A stretch of DNA of 64,000 nt from Escarpia spicata (GCA_963995525.1 OZ023207.1:33054268-33118267), one strand, 5' to 3'; shown: positions 49,917-62,838, counted from the first letter of the stretch. A program made the numbers and translations. The notes: generated from the letters alone by a model not told the origin.

Positions 49917-52477
49917 GTAATTACGAGATTGGCTACCGGGTGCTGGGGAAGAGACGCGCTGGGACCAGCGAGAAATCGACGAAAACCTGGAGGGTCGAAC
50001 AGCCGGCATCGACTCTCATGCGAAGCCCGGTCTGCCACCCTCAATGTGGAAACAATGACGGAGAAACGAGTGGAGGTGATGGAGCTAATGAAGAGGCGGA
50101 ACTATCAGTGATGGGGGTACAAGAAACCAAGTGGAAAGGGGACCGGCAGTGGATCTGGGAGATGCAGGGGGAGATGGTAGGACGACTGGAGTGGGAGTGA
50201 TTATGAAGGAGGAATACATAAAGGAAGTCATCAGGGTGGAACGATGGGAAGGCATGATAATTGCAGTGTGGATGTTAGTTGGTGGCGTGATGATGTGCAT
50301 GCTATCGGGCTACGCACCACAAACTGGTAGAACTCAAGAAGACAAGGATGCATTCCGAAACAACCTGGAAGAAATTATTGGGCATGTGGAGGCGGAGACA
50401 ATTTTGGTTGTGGCAGGTGATCTAAATGTACATGTATGAAAGAAACGGAACAATGAGGAGACCTTAGGAAAGTACGGATATGGAATGAGAAACAGAGAGG
50501 GACACGATCTGGTCGAGATGCTAGGCAGAAATCAGCTAGTGGTGGTAAACTCCTCCTTCCAGAAGAAGGAATCTCACAAGGTCACACACAGAAGTGGAAA
50601 CAACAGAACAGAAATAGATCTGCTGATTGTTAGAAGCAGCCAGTTGAACAAGGTTAGGAACTGCAACGTTCTGGCAGGAGAGTACATAACGAGCCAACAT
50701 AAACCATTGGTTTATGAAATGTGGACAGGAAGAGGCAAACACAGAAGGATGAAACAAAGACAGGTAATCAAATGGTGGAAATGTGAAGGAGAGGTGATGG
50801 CCCAATATAAAACCGAAGTAGAGAGGAAGTTCAGGCAACTCCAAAGAAGAAACGACGGGACACTGGTCACTGGTGCAAAACAAGTATTGGGTGTTTGGGA
50901 GGAATATTTCAAGAAACTACTAAATTCGGAGGGAGAATACGAGATAGAGATATTTCATACTGTAAGCAGAGAGCTGGAGGTAAGGACAGTAACAGAAGAA
51001 GAGGTAGAGAAAACAGTAAAGAAGATGAAAACCGGAAATGAGTGGATGAACTCTCAGTGGAAATGGTGAAAACAAACAGACTAGTTGGAATCAAGTGGCT
51101 GACAAGGCTGTTTAATGTGTGCTTCACAGCAGGAGAGCTACGAGCAGAGTGGCGAAGAGGAGTGATTGTGCCGACGTGGAAGGGGAAAGGGGACATCCAT
51201 TACTGAGCCAAGCCCTGAAATTGTTAGAAAGGACACGGGTTGCTAGGGTGAGGCTTTTAGTGGAGAGCAAAATCAGAGAGAATCAGTTGGGATTTAGGAA
51301 ACGGAGAGGAACAGATGATGGATGGTTTGTCATCCAAAAATTATCGAGAAGAAGAAAGAATTTAAAAAGGATGTAGCGTTCGGTTTTGTAGATCTGGAAA
51401 TGGCATTTGACACCGTGCCGAGAGAACTCGCATTTGCAGTCATGAGATGGATGGAGGTTGGAGAAGCAGAAATCAGAATGGTGGAGGAAATGTACAAGGA
51501 GACAACAGCGGTAGTGAAAGTCGACGGAGGAACATCGAACTAATTTGGAGTGGAAGTAGGACTCAGACAAGGAAGGGTATTGAATCCCCTGCTTTTCATT
51601 ATGGTGACGAACCTGATCAATGGAAAGATATCGGAGCAGGAAGAATTTAAGAAGGTACTGTATGCAGACGACCTAGCAGTGGTGGCTGATAACAAAGAGG
51701 AACTACAGAAAGCATTGCAAGAATGGAGTAACACCTTCAGAAAACACGGCCTCCGAATGAATTTGGAGAAGACTGAAGTACAATGGATAGGTGAACAAGA
51801 TGTAGATCTGCATGTAGCTGAAAGACCATTAAACAAGTGAGCAGCTTTGTATGCCTGGGCGGCACAATGTGTGGGGATGGAAAGAATAGTAAAGAAATAC
51901 AGAGAAGGGCGCAAGCAGGAGCAGCAGCATGGTAGAGGGTAGAAGACATCATGTGGGACAGAAAACTTAAGAAACAACTGAAAGGAAAAGTGTTGGAAGC
52001 CTGCGTTGTACCAGTCTATACATATGGGTTGGGAACACTGGCATTGCAGATATGCATGAGGAGAAACTACAGGTAGCAGAACACAACTGGGTCAGAAGAA
52101 TATGTAGAGTAACGCGAGAAGACAGAAGGAAGATGAAGGAATTGAGAAGAGATTGGAATGTAAAAACACATAGAGAGGAAAGTAGCCGGAAACAGAATGA
52201 GGTGGGCGGGACATGTACATAGAATGGGTGAAAACAGACTACCGATAAGAACGTATAAAGTAGAAGAGGGTGGCAGACGACGGAGAGGAAGACCAAGGCT
52301 GAAATGAAACGACTGCATAAAAGGAGACCTGGGAAGGGCTGGCGTGAACAGTCATGAATGGATTGCCATTGCGGACGAGAGAGAGGTGGAAAGAACTGAT
52401 AATAAAAGTAGAAGAAGCTACCAAGCGACCTGGACCACACCCTGCAAGGGGAAGAAGAAGTATAGATAACCGAAATG
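49917..52477 (+). pseudogene. RTE-like LINE: endonuclease and reverse-transcriptase, decayed
   Basis: Several plus-strand frames together show an APE-type endonuclease followed by a reverse transcriptase. The endonuclease part has NVETMTEKRVEVMEL, GVQETKWKG (about 50110), LSGYAPQTG (about 50300) and AGDLNVHV (about 50420). The RT has DLEMAFDTVPREL (about 51390), GLRQGRVLNPLLF (about 51560) and LYADDLAVVAD with the YADD catalytic box (about 51660). Frameshifts near 50110, 50200, 50440 and 51060 and an in-frame TAA near 51541 make it non-functional. A GT microsatellite (52478-52560) follows, as is common at RTE 3' ends. The minus-strand frames opposite it are shadows. Confidence 0.88.

Positions 52478-52560
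<83 letters not shown>
52478..52560. repeat. (GT)n microsatellite at the LINE 3' end
   Basis: A nearly pure GT tract of about 80 bp with one TTT interruption, directly after the LINE coding remains. Confidence 0.95.
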
Positions 52561-52824
52561 CGCGCATTCTGATTCGATAAATATATCAGATACGCAATTT
52601 CCAAAATATTAAAATTATAACGTTGCTGATTGTAGACAATTATAGTCCCGGTGAATAAATAGTTATCCCGGGTATACGCGAGTGAAATCTGGCAACGAAA
52701 TTATTTCATTGGCAGGAACACGGAGGGAATGTAGTTCTGTGTTTGTTAGAATGTGGCGCCAGGAGAGGCAGTGTTACGTCATCACCGGGGGTGGGGTGGC
52801 GATTGAAGAGGTACTGCATCTCAC

Positions 52825-52938
52825 CTGTTAGACAGCGATCACCTCTGAAGCCAGGCTTGCACTGACAGTGGACGCGGCCTCCTTCATAGACGTCACATTT
52901 AACACAGTTCTCACAGACTTTCTCCTCGGATCTACTTG
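52825..52938 (-). CDS. SEA/EGF gene, EGF exon after SEA-1
   Basis: A 114-nt, phase 1-1 exon on the minus strand, between TTTACATTTCAG and CTAACAG|GTGAGATG. It encodes SRSEEKVCENCVKCDVYEGG, then HCQCKPGFRGDRC. Six cysteines and the C-x-C-x(2)-GFRG-x-x-C ending make it EGF-like, with short first loops (C-x2-C-x2-C). The splice join to 63588 gives VYASRS. Confidence 0.88.
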
Positions 52939-53954
52939 CTGAAATGTAAACACAACGGCATTGATGGTGGATCTCATCGCACCGTGGTCACAGTGTTGTG
53001 ATCGTGGACCTGTCTTATCACATCGACGATTACTATGTTGTAGCGTGGATTAATCTTACACACTAGTAGTCACATGTTGGATCGTCCTTATAGTATGTTA
53101 CGCTTAGGGGGTTGGGGTGTCCGGGCCAGCATAGCGAAGCGCTACATTGGGTAGGAGGTATCGGGACAAGCGTCGTGAAACAAGAAAAAAGAAAACGGTT
53201 TAGCTCTTTAGCCGTCAATATCAGATTGATGGCAATAACTACTATGCTATTTCGAATCAAAAATGAGTGTCGTTGAATCTTTTGAGCATATCAGTACAAA
53301 GTAACTTCTAATGCATCAATATAACATGTATGACGTGCTGTCTTACATTGCACTACAAGGCGTTCGTAGTACTTACTTCATGATTAGAATAAGGGTTCTG
53401 GCAGCAGCGGACGAAGCGTCCGCAAGTGGTTTTCCATTTAACTGTATACATTGTTTTCTTTACATGTTAGACAAAATACGACTTGACATGTCTTTTCCAA
53501 AAGAAAGGGAAACGTAGGATGAGTGAGATTGACCTCTAGTGACAGCCCGGCGCGACTACCCGCGGAGCTGCCGCATCCGTCCGTTCCCTACCAGTCTTTA
53601 CACATATTAATTAAAAGTACATATGCATAAACATGGGCAATTAGTGTTATTGTTTATTATTAGTTATGATTGTACCTTTATTCTATCTGTTAATTACGAA
53701 TCAATAATTACGTGAAACTATAGATGTGTCCATATCAGATAGGGTGTCTTTCTCAAAATTAGCGTACTTTTTGCGGAGGGCGTGCATGCCACTGTCTCAA
53801 AAAGTCCAAATGTTGCATGACATACTTTACAGAAGATCCCAATGTACCCATGCATCACAACTAATCTGATATGTATTTAACTGGAAATGCTATGGCTAAT
53901 GTGTAGTCACTATGAACTGAAAATGGTCAGGCAATACAATCATATACACACAAT

Positions 53955-53988
53955 CGTGGTATCGCTTAACAAAGCGGTACCACGATTA
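53955..53988. repeat. Imperfect short hairpin
   Basis: ATCGTGGTATCGCTT is followed after two or three bases by its near-complement AAGCGGTACCACGAT, with one mismatch. It could be the remnant of a small inverted-repeat element. Confidence 0.6.
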
Positions 53989-54289
53989 ACGGTATATGTT
54001 ACCTGTATTGAACAACTGTCTATATTTATTAAAACCAACATAACAACAAATTAAAACGCCATAATAAACATCAATAAGAAATACCAAGTCCTAATCAAAT
54101 GTGTCGCTATTTTAGCTGATCAAACAAACCTTCCCCAATGGAAACAGTATAATTCATTTATATTTCTGCACAGACATTGTAATCACGTCACGCTCCTAAT
54201 ACTAAAAGGTATGTTCTCATGTAGCGCGGTATCCAGTCCTATAAACTGCTGAAGACGCCTTAAACGTCATCCCCTATCAGACATGTTCA

Positions 54290-54478
54290 TGTTCACTTTC
54301 CTGGGAAGCTTTCAACCAAGCTACAATTTCTGCGCCAAGAATATTCGTTCAGCTTTCCCACCACTACCTGTGGCCAGCTATGCGTATACACAGCTGAATG
54401 AACTGATACAAAACCAAATTAACTAGATTGAGACCTACGATCACTGCTCTACCACGTAGCATACTACCAAAATAAGCA
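54290..54478 (-). mobile_element. Diverged tRNA-derived SINE
   Basis: On the minus strand it begins with GCTACGTGGTAGAGCAG, a box A-like start. It shares the CAGTTCATTCAGCTGT and AGCTGGCCACAGGTAGTGG stretches with the SINE at 20930-21176. Box B is degraded. Confidence 0.45.
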
Positions 54479-55007
54479 GGTATATCAGGGGTTCAACTGG
54501 ATGTTTGTGTTCAATGGTCCTCGGGACCCCTAGCCTTCTTTTGAGGGGTCCCCAACCTGTAGCGAAGGACCCTCTTATTGTTCTTTTTAATTGTAAGTAT
54601 TGTTTCTAAATATCACAACTTATACAACCCGTGTATACCCGGTTATTATTATCATCATCAGTTTGATACTAACAAGAACTTAACAAAATAACGTGCTTTG
54701 TTACAGTATACTGTTTTATTTGTTGATGTTTCCTTTGATAATCGATGTAGTTTTGGAAGGTAGAGCAGCCTTCCTCACATATAAGAGGGTGTGCTAGTCT
54801 GCTAGATGCCTTGGCTTGAGTGTAAATGTCACATTGGGAGATCACCTGAAGCTAAGCTAAGGATATCGAGAAAGCCACGAGTCACTTTGGAAGGCTCCTG
54901 TTTGTTTCGGTGGCAGGAAACCTGACCGTGGTGATGACAGTAGCATTGGAATAGCCAATAGGCAGCAGATGGAACTGCGCATTACTTTGTGGACACTTAA
55001 TTGTGAC

Positions 55008-55245
55008 GTGTAGAATCCGGGCCCACCCCGATTTCGGCATTATGACAGCTGTGTCTAAATGCTGTACCTCAACGCGTTTATTCCAACATTCCACATCGTT
55101 TCAGGAATATAACATCGCAAATAGCGCTCGTTCAGGTTTGAATTAGTGTGCGCCGCTGCGTTCGCGAGTTACTGCACGCCGCACTTGAAACAAGCAATAT
55201 TAATAAATGGCATGTTGACGCAAACCGGAGCGCTATTCGGGTTTC
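55008..55245. mobile_element. Diverged, partial copy of the foldback MITE
   Basis: TAGAATCCGGGCCCACCCCGATTTCG resembles the terminal sequence of the MITE at 62028-62418. ACGCAAACCGGAGCGCTATT resembles its inner arm. The copy is incomplete on one side. Confidence 0.55.
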
Positions 55246-55879
55246 AAAAGTTCCCTCAAATCAATATTTTATAACAATGTATTGTATCTGAAACAATGTG
55301 TAATGGTGGCATAAACACATTAAGGTGTCAAATCGGTTCGATTGTTGGACGAGCGACTGGCGCGATCGGCCCCGGGATGGGAATCGGCATCGGAGTGCTT
55401 GCACTCTCCGTTATTACCATTGTCGCCGTACGGTTTATTATTTGTTTCGTGATAACGAGCGGTTAGTTATGCAAAAGAATGTTTGTAAGTCGTTTTGTTT
55501 TTCATCGCTACAGCTCTAATATATTAGGAAGCACGAACGCCGAAGCCTGAACGGACATGCGCACGGATTGGAATGGTATTCTGGTTTGCAAACAGTCCCT
55601 AGAGACGCTCTGCAAAACTACGCGCAGGCCGGCGCCACACGTAGTGGGGCGACATAGTTTAAAATACCATAATGCTTGTGCAATATGTGATAACAGCACG
55701 CAACTTGGTGAATATGTAGATTAATATGCACGGATCATTTTCATATATTGGGCCATCTGAAATTATACCCGTATAGGCCGCCATTTTGACATTCAAAATG
55801 GCTGACATATAATTTTCGTAAATAAATTACTGTTATTAGTTATGTATATTACATAAAGAGTAAACAAACAGTGTAGCAA

Positions 55880-57940
55880 ACTGTTATTGATTTGGAACAG
55901 CACACCATTTTAATTGTTGGTAGTAACAATTGGTACAGGCACACATCGCACAAGACGAGCCCACCAAATCACTGCAGCCACTTGGTAAATTCTTCAGCAT
56001 CGTGCCTATGACTATTACAAACTCACAAGTAGAGACAATGACATGACTTTGTTGCGATTTAAAGACTGGTGTGATGAACAAAGACAGAACTATCCTCAGT
56101 TTCAGTACTGGGCAACAGTGATGGATCTGTAATTGTGCATTCTTGTCTACGTGCGTTCGCTGGAGAGGCCAACTTCTCCATATATCTAGATGCTCTGACA
56201 ATACTTTTCCCATGGTTCGACGCTTTAAGTTAAAACCTACTATGCTAGCTGGATCCCAGTCCATCTGAGAGATATGGCCGAGCTGCCGACAAAGCACCCA
56301 CAAGTTGCCGCAGAATTCAGCGTTGGCCATTTCACTGTGCGTGTGTTCTAAAGTATTCTGATTGATCAAGCACACGAACACAATAATGCGTCCATCAAGG
56401 GAGATGGCGGTGCAGTTGGTTTGACAGACACCCCCGAGGCCCTTCGTCAATGGACGGTTGCAGATCCAGAAGTCGCAAGAATCATAGCAGAGTTTAAAGA
56501 ATCTCGTCAACACTTGGGAAACGAGTGGATCCACGTCAACACGAACAAACGCCGAGTGTACAGAAAGTATTTGCGAAAGATGTTCGCTCAATCGTTAGCG
56601 TGATCGAGGAGCTTGGTAATCCGTTTGCAGAGGAAAGCAAGGACTTGCTTGTCCTCGACACAAAGGAGATCGCAAATCGGGCTGTAGTTGGAGAAGATTG
56701 GCAAAGACCAATTCGATGTTTTCACAAAAGGTGCCTCATCGACAGGACCAAGTCACTATATAATGCTAAGGGTAGCAACAGGCTACGTTCAGCACCTCCA
56801 CATCCATTGTCGTGAACAAAGGGAAACAACAGCTCACCTCGATGAACAGAGATGTAGAACTGTTCCCAGGGTTGTACATTGGTTGCCAGACGAGGGATGG
56901 CAACTTAGATTAATTCTTTCGGCACGAGAATCAAGCATGTCCTTCTGCTCTGTCTGATGCGGGACGACTACGCCTCGGCACAGTATGAGCCACCTGCTGC
57001 TACCGCTGTTGTTCTTGATGAAGCAGCAATCGTCGAGATGTTGAAGACGGACACAGCCAAAACGTTTGAAGAATATGGCCAGCATCCCACATGTTTTTGT
57101 TCAACTTTGAAATGCATCACGCTTGGATCTGGTGTAGGACAGTTACATAGCGGATTCTCTGAAAGGAACAACCAGAGCAAAACGTGGTCAGGGGGTGCGC
57201 AGACGCGTTATGGGTGCAGCACTCATACCGGGAAACTGGAATAACTTCCTACGTGTCAACAGTAACAAGACTGAGCTGTTTAGCTTCCTCTCGAAGGTAC
57301 TCATCTAGTCATTTGATGAGGATGGAAAGCAGCTTGTGATCACAGGTGGACAGCAGGTACTCTCTTCGCCTCCATTGCATGATATCAACTCGCTCGCCTC
57401 ATGCACACATGAAGAGGCTGACACCCGTATGTTTTTGTATAGGGCATATGCAGCACAACATGGTCATCATTAAATTATGTTATGCACAGTCGACACTGAT
57501 GTTGTGGTATTGTCCGTAATGATTGCGCAGACTCTAGTAGCTAATGACGAATTACGGCTAGCATTCGGAACAGGGAGAAATTTCCGTTATTTACCGCCCC
57601 ATCAGTTATCTGTAATCCTCAGACCAAATAAGATAAAGAATTCCACCAACGCAAGCTGCACTGGAGCAACATTTGTAGAAGGCTGTTTATCAAGATGGTA
57701 ATATTTGGGGACAGGTAATGCTACCAAATCCTGTGCTCTCCTCCCCACTAGTTGAGGCTGGATCAAGACGAACAGTGGTCTATATGAGCCGTACTGAAAA
57801 ACTTGCCCGAAGCTTCACAAATCTGCTGTGAACTGGTTTCATGCGGCTACATGAAAGTGTGTCATAAGCGGTGCTAGTGTCAGAAAGCTAATCTTCGATG
57901 CACAGCTCTGTGTGTTTGCGAAGGAGAATGTTCCAGCCAA
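55880..57940 (+). pseudogene. Decayed copy of an unnamed mobile-element-like gene with Cys-rich tail
   Basis: Plus-strand frames, interrupted by stops and frameshifts, spell motifs of a large uncharacterised protein family that I recall as very common in cnidarian, mollusc and annelid genomes. In order these are RFKDWCDEQ, PVHLRDMAEL, GGAVGLTDTPEALRQWTV, VQKVFAKDVRS, DLLVLDTKEI, THEEADTRM (about 57410) and TVDTDVVVLSVMIAQTL (about 57480). The end is cysteine-rich (CCELVSCGY, a TAG, then CQKANLRCTALCVCEGEC; about 57800-57935). Its copy number suggests mobility, but I know of no established biochemical function. This copy cannot be translated as one protein. A 235-residue open frame on the opposite strand (55884-56591) is a shadow. 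Confidence 0.7.
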
Positions 57941-58027
57941 TAACAAGGTAAGAGTATTGGTGTTCATACATTCAACAACTAAATTGTATAGCATAATACG
58001 ACCTTACTGTGTAAGCTATCATCTACG

Positions 58028-60505
58028 AGATCGTTACCTTGTCGTGGTGGGGTAGCTTGCGTGCTTCCGTGACCCTGCGAGCTACGCCGGTGGGAATCTT
58101 AATTGTACTCCTGGTAGGGTCACCCATACCGGATTGGTGGAGGGATTGAGGTTAGACTAAAATCGATCTCCTGGCCCTCCAGGTTGGGGTTGAGCATAGG
58201 GTTAACAACCGTACCTCGTAAAAAACAGCTTGTTACAGAAACTCGTAAAAGAAAATCAACAGTTCCCAGCCACCAAGGAGGCTTGAGGCACCAAACCGGT
58301 ATGACCGATGCTAGTGAAAGCCGCAAGAAAGCTAGTAGCGCGAAGACAAGCCTACTGGATGCCAACAAACAAACTTAAGATTGGGACCTGGAATGTCAGG
58401 ACAATGTTCGAATGTTCGAACCGGATGAGAAAGAGGCTTTCTATAGCATGCTGCAAGCCGAAAAGGAGAGAGTGCCTGCACACGACGTTTTGATCATCAT
58501 GGGCGACCTCAATGCAAAGGTTGGATCTGACAATATCGGAAGAGAACGAATAATGGGCAATCAAGGATGTGGCACCATAAATGAGAATGGTGAGATGCTA
58601 TGTGACTTTTGTGGCTTGAACAGTATGGTGATAGGAGGAACCCTGTTCTCACACAAAGACATCCACAAACTGACCTGGATTTCCCCAAATGCACGGGACC
58701 AAAACCAAATCGACCACATTATGATCAACAACAAATGGCGACGATCATTACTAGATGTCTGTGTTAGAAGCGGTGCCGATGTTGGCAGTGATCATCATCT
58801 ACTTCAGGCAACAGTCAAGCTGAAGCTCAGAAAAAACAGGCTTCTGTAAACAGAAGGCCAAGAACGATTTAATGTACACCTGCTAAAGAATACAACACAA
58901 GTTACAGCTTTCACTGTTAAGCTACAAAACAGATTTGAAGTTTTGGAAGAAGAAACAGATACATCTGATCAAGTACAAGAGAAGTGGGAAATCATCAAGA
59001 AAGCATACTGTAAAACCAGCAAAGAGACACTGGGCATTAAAACCCAACAGCACAAAAAGTGGATCAGTACGGAAACATGGGAGCCCATACAAGAGAGAAA
59101 GCAACTGGAAATCGTAATTGGACAAACCAAATCTGAAAGACTGAAAGGAAGATTGCAGATACAATACAGTGAGGTGAACAAACTTGTTAAAAAGTCAGCT
59201 AGAAGTGACAACAGAAAACTTTTAGAAGAACTTGCAAACAAAGCTGAAACAGCCGCTTGCAGGCATGAAATTAGCACTGTGTGCACAATAACTAAACAGA
59301 TTTGTGGAAACACCAACTACAAGGTCAAACCCCAGTCATGGACAAAGACGGACGGCTGCTAACCAATGAAGAGGAACAAGAAAGAAGACGGATAGAACAC
59401 TTCAATGAAATACTTAACAGAACAGACCCACAACACCCAGCAGACATCCAGCCTGCAGAAAGAGACCTGGAATTAGAAATGACCCCACCGACGAAGGCTG
59501 AGATTAAAGCAGCAATAACCACACTGGGGAACAACTAAGCTCCAGGAACAGATGCATTATGTGCAGACGTTTTCAAGACAGACCCAGAAATGGCAGCCGA
59601 GATACTACACCCTCTCTTCATCAGCATATGTGAAAAAGAAGAACTGCCTGATAACTGGTCTCATGGGAGAATAATCAAGTTACCAAAGAAGGTAAATTTA
59701 ACAGACTGCAGCAATTGGAGGGAATTACTCTACTCTCCATACCAAACAAAATGTTCTCTAAGGTCATCATGACACGAATGAAAACAACAGTAGACAAGCT
59801 TTTCCGTCGAGAACCAGCATCCTTCAGAAAATGGAGAGGAACAACCGAACACATCTTCACGTTGCGGAACATTCTAGAACAATGCAACGAACGGCAGAGA
59901 AAAATATATGTCGATTTTGTAGATGTTGAAAAAGCATTCGACAGTTTGCACAGAGAGAGCCTTTGGAAAATCCTGAGACACTATGGAATTCCAGAAAAGC
60001 TGGTGAAACTCATCCGGATCGTCTACAGGAATTTCTCTTGCAGAGTCGGAAACTCAACAACAAAATTCACTGTGAAATCCGGTGTCCGCCAAGGGTGTGT
60101 CATGTCTTCATTTCTTTTCACCCTAGCCATCGATTGGACTACAAGAAACATGATCAACCAACAGTCGAAGATATCATCTTTGCAGATGATCTTGCTTTGC
60201 ATTTTCACACTCGAGATCAAGTACAAAAAAATTACCTAGAACAACAACCCAGTTCCATTGGTCTTTCAATTAATACCAAAATGACCAAAATATTGACAAA
60301 CAGCAACCTATCATGATTAACAATCATGCACTCGAATATGTGAACAAGTTCACCTACCTGAGTAGCGTCATCAGTCTCCAAGGAGGTGCAGAAGAAGATA
60401 TCAAAACACGACTGGGAAAAGCCAGTTCAGCATTTGAAAATCTACAACGGCTATGGAAATCCTCTGTATATTCCAGAAAAACAAAACTAAGAATCTACAA
60501 GAGCA
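58028..60505 (+). pseudogene. Second non-LTR retrotransposon (endonuclease and RT), decayed
   Basis: The 5' part (ACCTTGTCGTGGTGGGGTAG, then AGCTACGCCGG) is a familiar LINE leader. The endonuclease part has IIMGDLNAKVGSD (about 58495), RDQNQIDHIMIN and GADVGSDHHLL (about 58790), which holds the catalytic SDH. The RT part has YVDFVDVEKAFDSLHRE (about 59905), SGVRQGCVMSSFLF (about 60080) and IIFADDLAL with the FADD box (about 60175). The C-terminal NKFTYLSSVIS, GGAEEDIKTRLGKA stretch ends near 60505. An in-frame TAA near 59536 and frameshifts near 58850, 59330, 59715 and 60150 inactivate it. The 3' end is replaced by a short duplicated sequence. It is a different family from the LINE at 49917. 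Confidence 0.88.
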
Positions 60506-60507
60506 AG

Positions 60508-60700
60508 AGCGACGGCAAAACTATTACGTTACGCTGTCATCGACATCGTCTAGACTCTAGTCTACTCAACTCTAGTATATAAGCCAATCCCTGTATTATA
60601 GCCTGATAGAATGATAAATGATAGACGGTGGGGGGGGGGAGGGGTAGCGACGGCAAAACCATTACATTACGCTGTCATCGACATCGCCTAGACTCTAGTG
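60508..60700. repeat. Direct repeat of about 54 bp, 138 bp apart
   Basis: GCGACGGCAAAACTATTACG at 60509 recurs with four or five changes at 60647, and both copies continue to CTAGACTCTAGT. A G-run (60630-60645) lies between. The first copy directly truncates the LINE. Confidence 0.8.
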
Positions 60701-61503
60701 GCTGTAAATAATAGACTAAACTCCTCAATAAATACACTAACTTAGTCTTAGTACAGTCAGTTGGCCTAACACTACAAGTACAACACTCACTAAATTTTTG
60801 CATTACACGTTTCTTTTTGGTTGGCGGTGACGTCGTTTCGCTGTCAGCCATCATTTCGTGCCGCGTGACTTCGTTTTGTTTGATCGCGGAAATGCGAATT
60901 TGTCATAACGCCGTTTCCTATTGGTTAGATTACGACCAGACTCAGCGAATGAAAAACCATGTCACAACATGCTGCATACATATGCTTCCACCTGTTGAAT
61001 ATAGTGGAAGCTAAATTTGAGTGATCGGCGAACATGGTGACAGTCCGTAATATTTTCATCCCTCGCCGTAATACCGTAATTTGTGGTGACTTTCCGGAAT
61101 GATTCCGGACAATCCGGAATGGTAGGCAGGTCTGCAGTGGGTCATACAAAAGTGAAAGTAAAACCAAACAGAAAACGGCAATAACAATTGAGTTTGTTAT
61201 GTTCGAAAACTTGATTTAATGGCACTACATTTAAGTTAAGAATTTATGCCCTCATAGCCACACGGTGACATGTCATGGGAATGGTTATTTGGAAGGACTC
61301 GTGAAAAGAAATACGAAACGAACTGATTCGGTAATAAACTACCAAGTTAAATATAAAGGCATTCATATTCAATACATAGTGTCGTTATATGTCATAGATA
61401 CGCCTTTTTTGGCACGCAACAATTATTTAGCACGCGTCTGGGTACTGTTTCTATGCGTATAGGACGCAGGATCTTGATCAAGAAGGCTTGAGAATATGGG
61501 TTC

Positions 61504-61505
61504 AT

Positions 61506-61536
<31 letters not shown>

Positions 61537-61548
61537 CGCGCGTGTGTG
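61504..61548. repeat. GT/GC microsatellite
   Basis: A short GT tract passing into GC and back to GT, with potential for alternating purine-pyrimidine (Z-type) structure. Confidence 0.9.
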
Positions 61549-62027
61549 ATTATACTGGTAATTGCACTGTATTCCACCTAGTTAAGTAACATCTGTGATG
61601 ATGACAGTGTTCCTGTACTGATGGCTGTGATATGTAAGTGTAAATTATGTTTCCTAACAACTGGCTGATTGTTCTGTGCTATTTTATTTTAATCATATGT
61701 AATTAATTGAATCAGTGTTCTCAGTTACACATGTGTACTTATTTATTTATTGCGTTCTTAAATAGCGAAAAACACAAGAGAATTTCCCCATGAGGGACAA
61801 TAAAGGTATTTTGAATTGATCTTGCGTCCCGTAAACCCATGGGGCTTGGCATATTATCGCCTGGGGCCCGTTTCAGTAGTTAACATTCCCAAAAGCTCTT
61901 AAGCCAAGGGCGATTTTGTTCCATGAAATAGATTTTGATTCTTACTTATGATCGTAAACGAAAACTACGTTTCACTAACAATCCATCCTGGAAACGGTCC
62001 ATAAAACGGTCCTAAAATGCAAATTTC

Positions 62028-62418
62028 GGCACTTGCGTTGAATCCGGACCCACCTCGATTTCGACGCTATAACTTTTAGCGTTAGTTCCATCATTCAACA
62101 GCACCCCAGGCATATTTATATTACGAAAATATTGTGTCTTAGCGCACTTTTGAAGCCCAAATAGCGACCCGGTTTGCGCTAGTCTGCACCGTAGAATGAG
62201 CTATATATAGCGGCATGTGTTAATGCAAACCGGGGCGCTATTTACGCCTCAAAAGTGCGCTAAGACGCAACATTCTTAAACGTAAATATGCCTGACATGA
62301 TAATGTTGAATAATGGAACTAACGCACAGAGTCAGGGGTATCAAAGTTAGGCAAAAACTCAAGTTATAAGTATAAGCATAACGGCGAAATCGAGGTGGGT
62401 CCGGATTCTACACAAGTG
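62028..62418. mobile_element. Foldback MITE with a 6-bp target duplication
   Basis: The left end GGCACTTGCGTTGAATCCGG and the right end (other strand) GGCACTTGTGTAGAATCCGG are inverted repeats continuing through CCCACCTCGATTTCG. A second pair of inner arms (CTTAGCGCACTTTTGA and its complement, and the ACCGG...GCGCTATT parts) folds the middle. AATTTC flanks both sides, and the related copy at 33354-33695 has a single AATTTC at the same place. Confidence 0.75.
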
Positions 62419-62467
62419 CCCCAATTTCTTAAGACTAAGTACACTAAGTCTAAGACGACGTTAACTT

Positions 62468-62838
62468 TCAGTAATAGTAGTGACGTAGGGGAAATATTTG
62501 TGGGTCCAATCGTGTTTTGCCATTTTTACTAAATCCTAAATTCTTCTGTAAGATATTTATGTGCGAAATATCTAACACATATTCCTTACAATTTTTGCAA
62601 ACAATCAGTTACAAAAGTTGTTTTGACTGAAGTACTTACGAAAATATTCCGGCGAAATCCAAATCTCGTCGAAGACGCCGGGGTCAAAATTCGTGGATCC
62701 TATCTACGCTGTGTAAATTGTTCGCGTGTCTCGTGAATCAGTGCGAGACCACGCAGTGTATTGAATATGCCAAGAGCGTTAGAACACGAGATTTCAATAC
62801 CACGAATGTTGACCTGCCCCGAATATTCCGGACGTGAG
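62468..62838. mobile_element. Second insert in the inverted-repeat transposon
   Basis: The related copy reads straight from ACGACGTTAGTCTT into TACACCACTCTTT near 33549-33575. Here the two halves are separated by about 370 bp. The insert contains two inversely arranged stretches, GGGGTCAAAATTCGTGG and CCACGAATGTTGACCTGCCC, so it may also be a foldback element. Confidence 0.5.

Noticed and set aside
55884..56591. 235-residue minus-strand frame
   Set aside because: It is antisense to the plus-strand motifs of the unnamed mobile-like gene, which match a known protein pattern, while this frame matches nothing.
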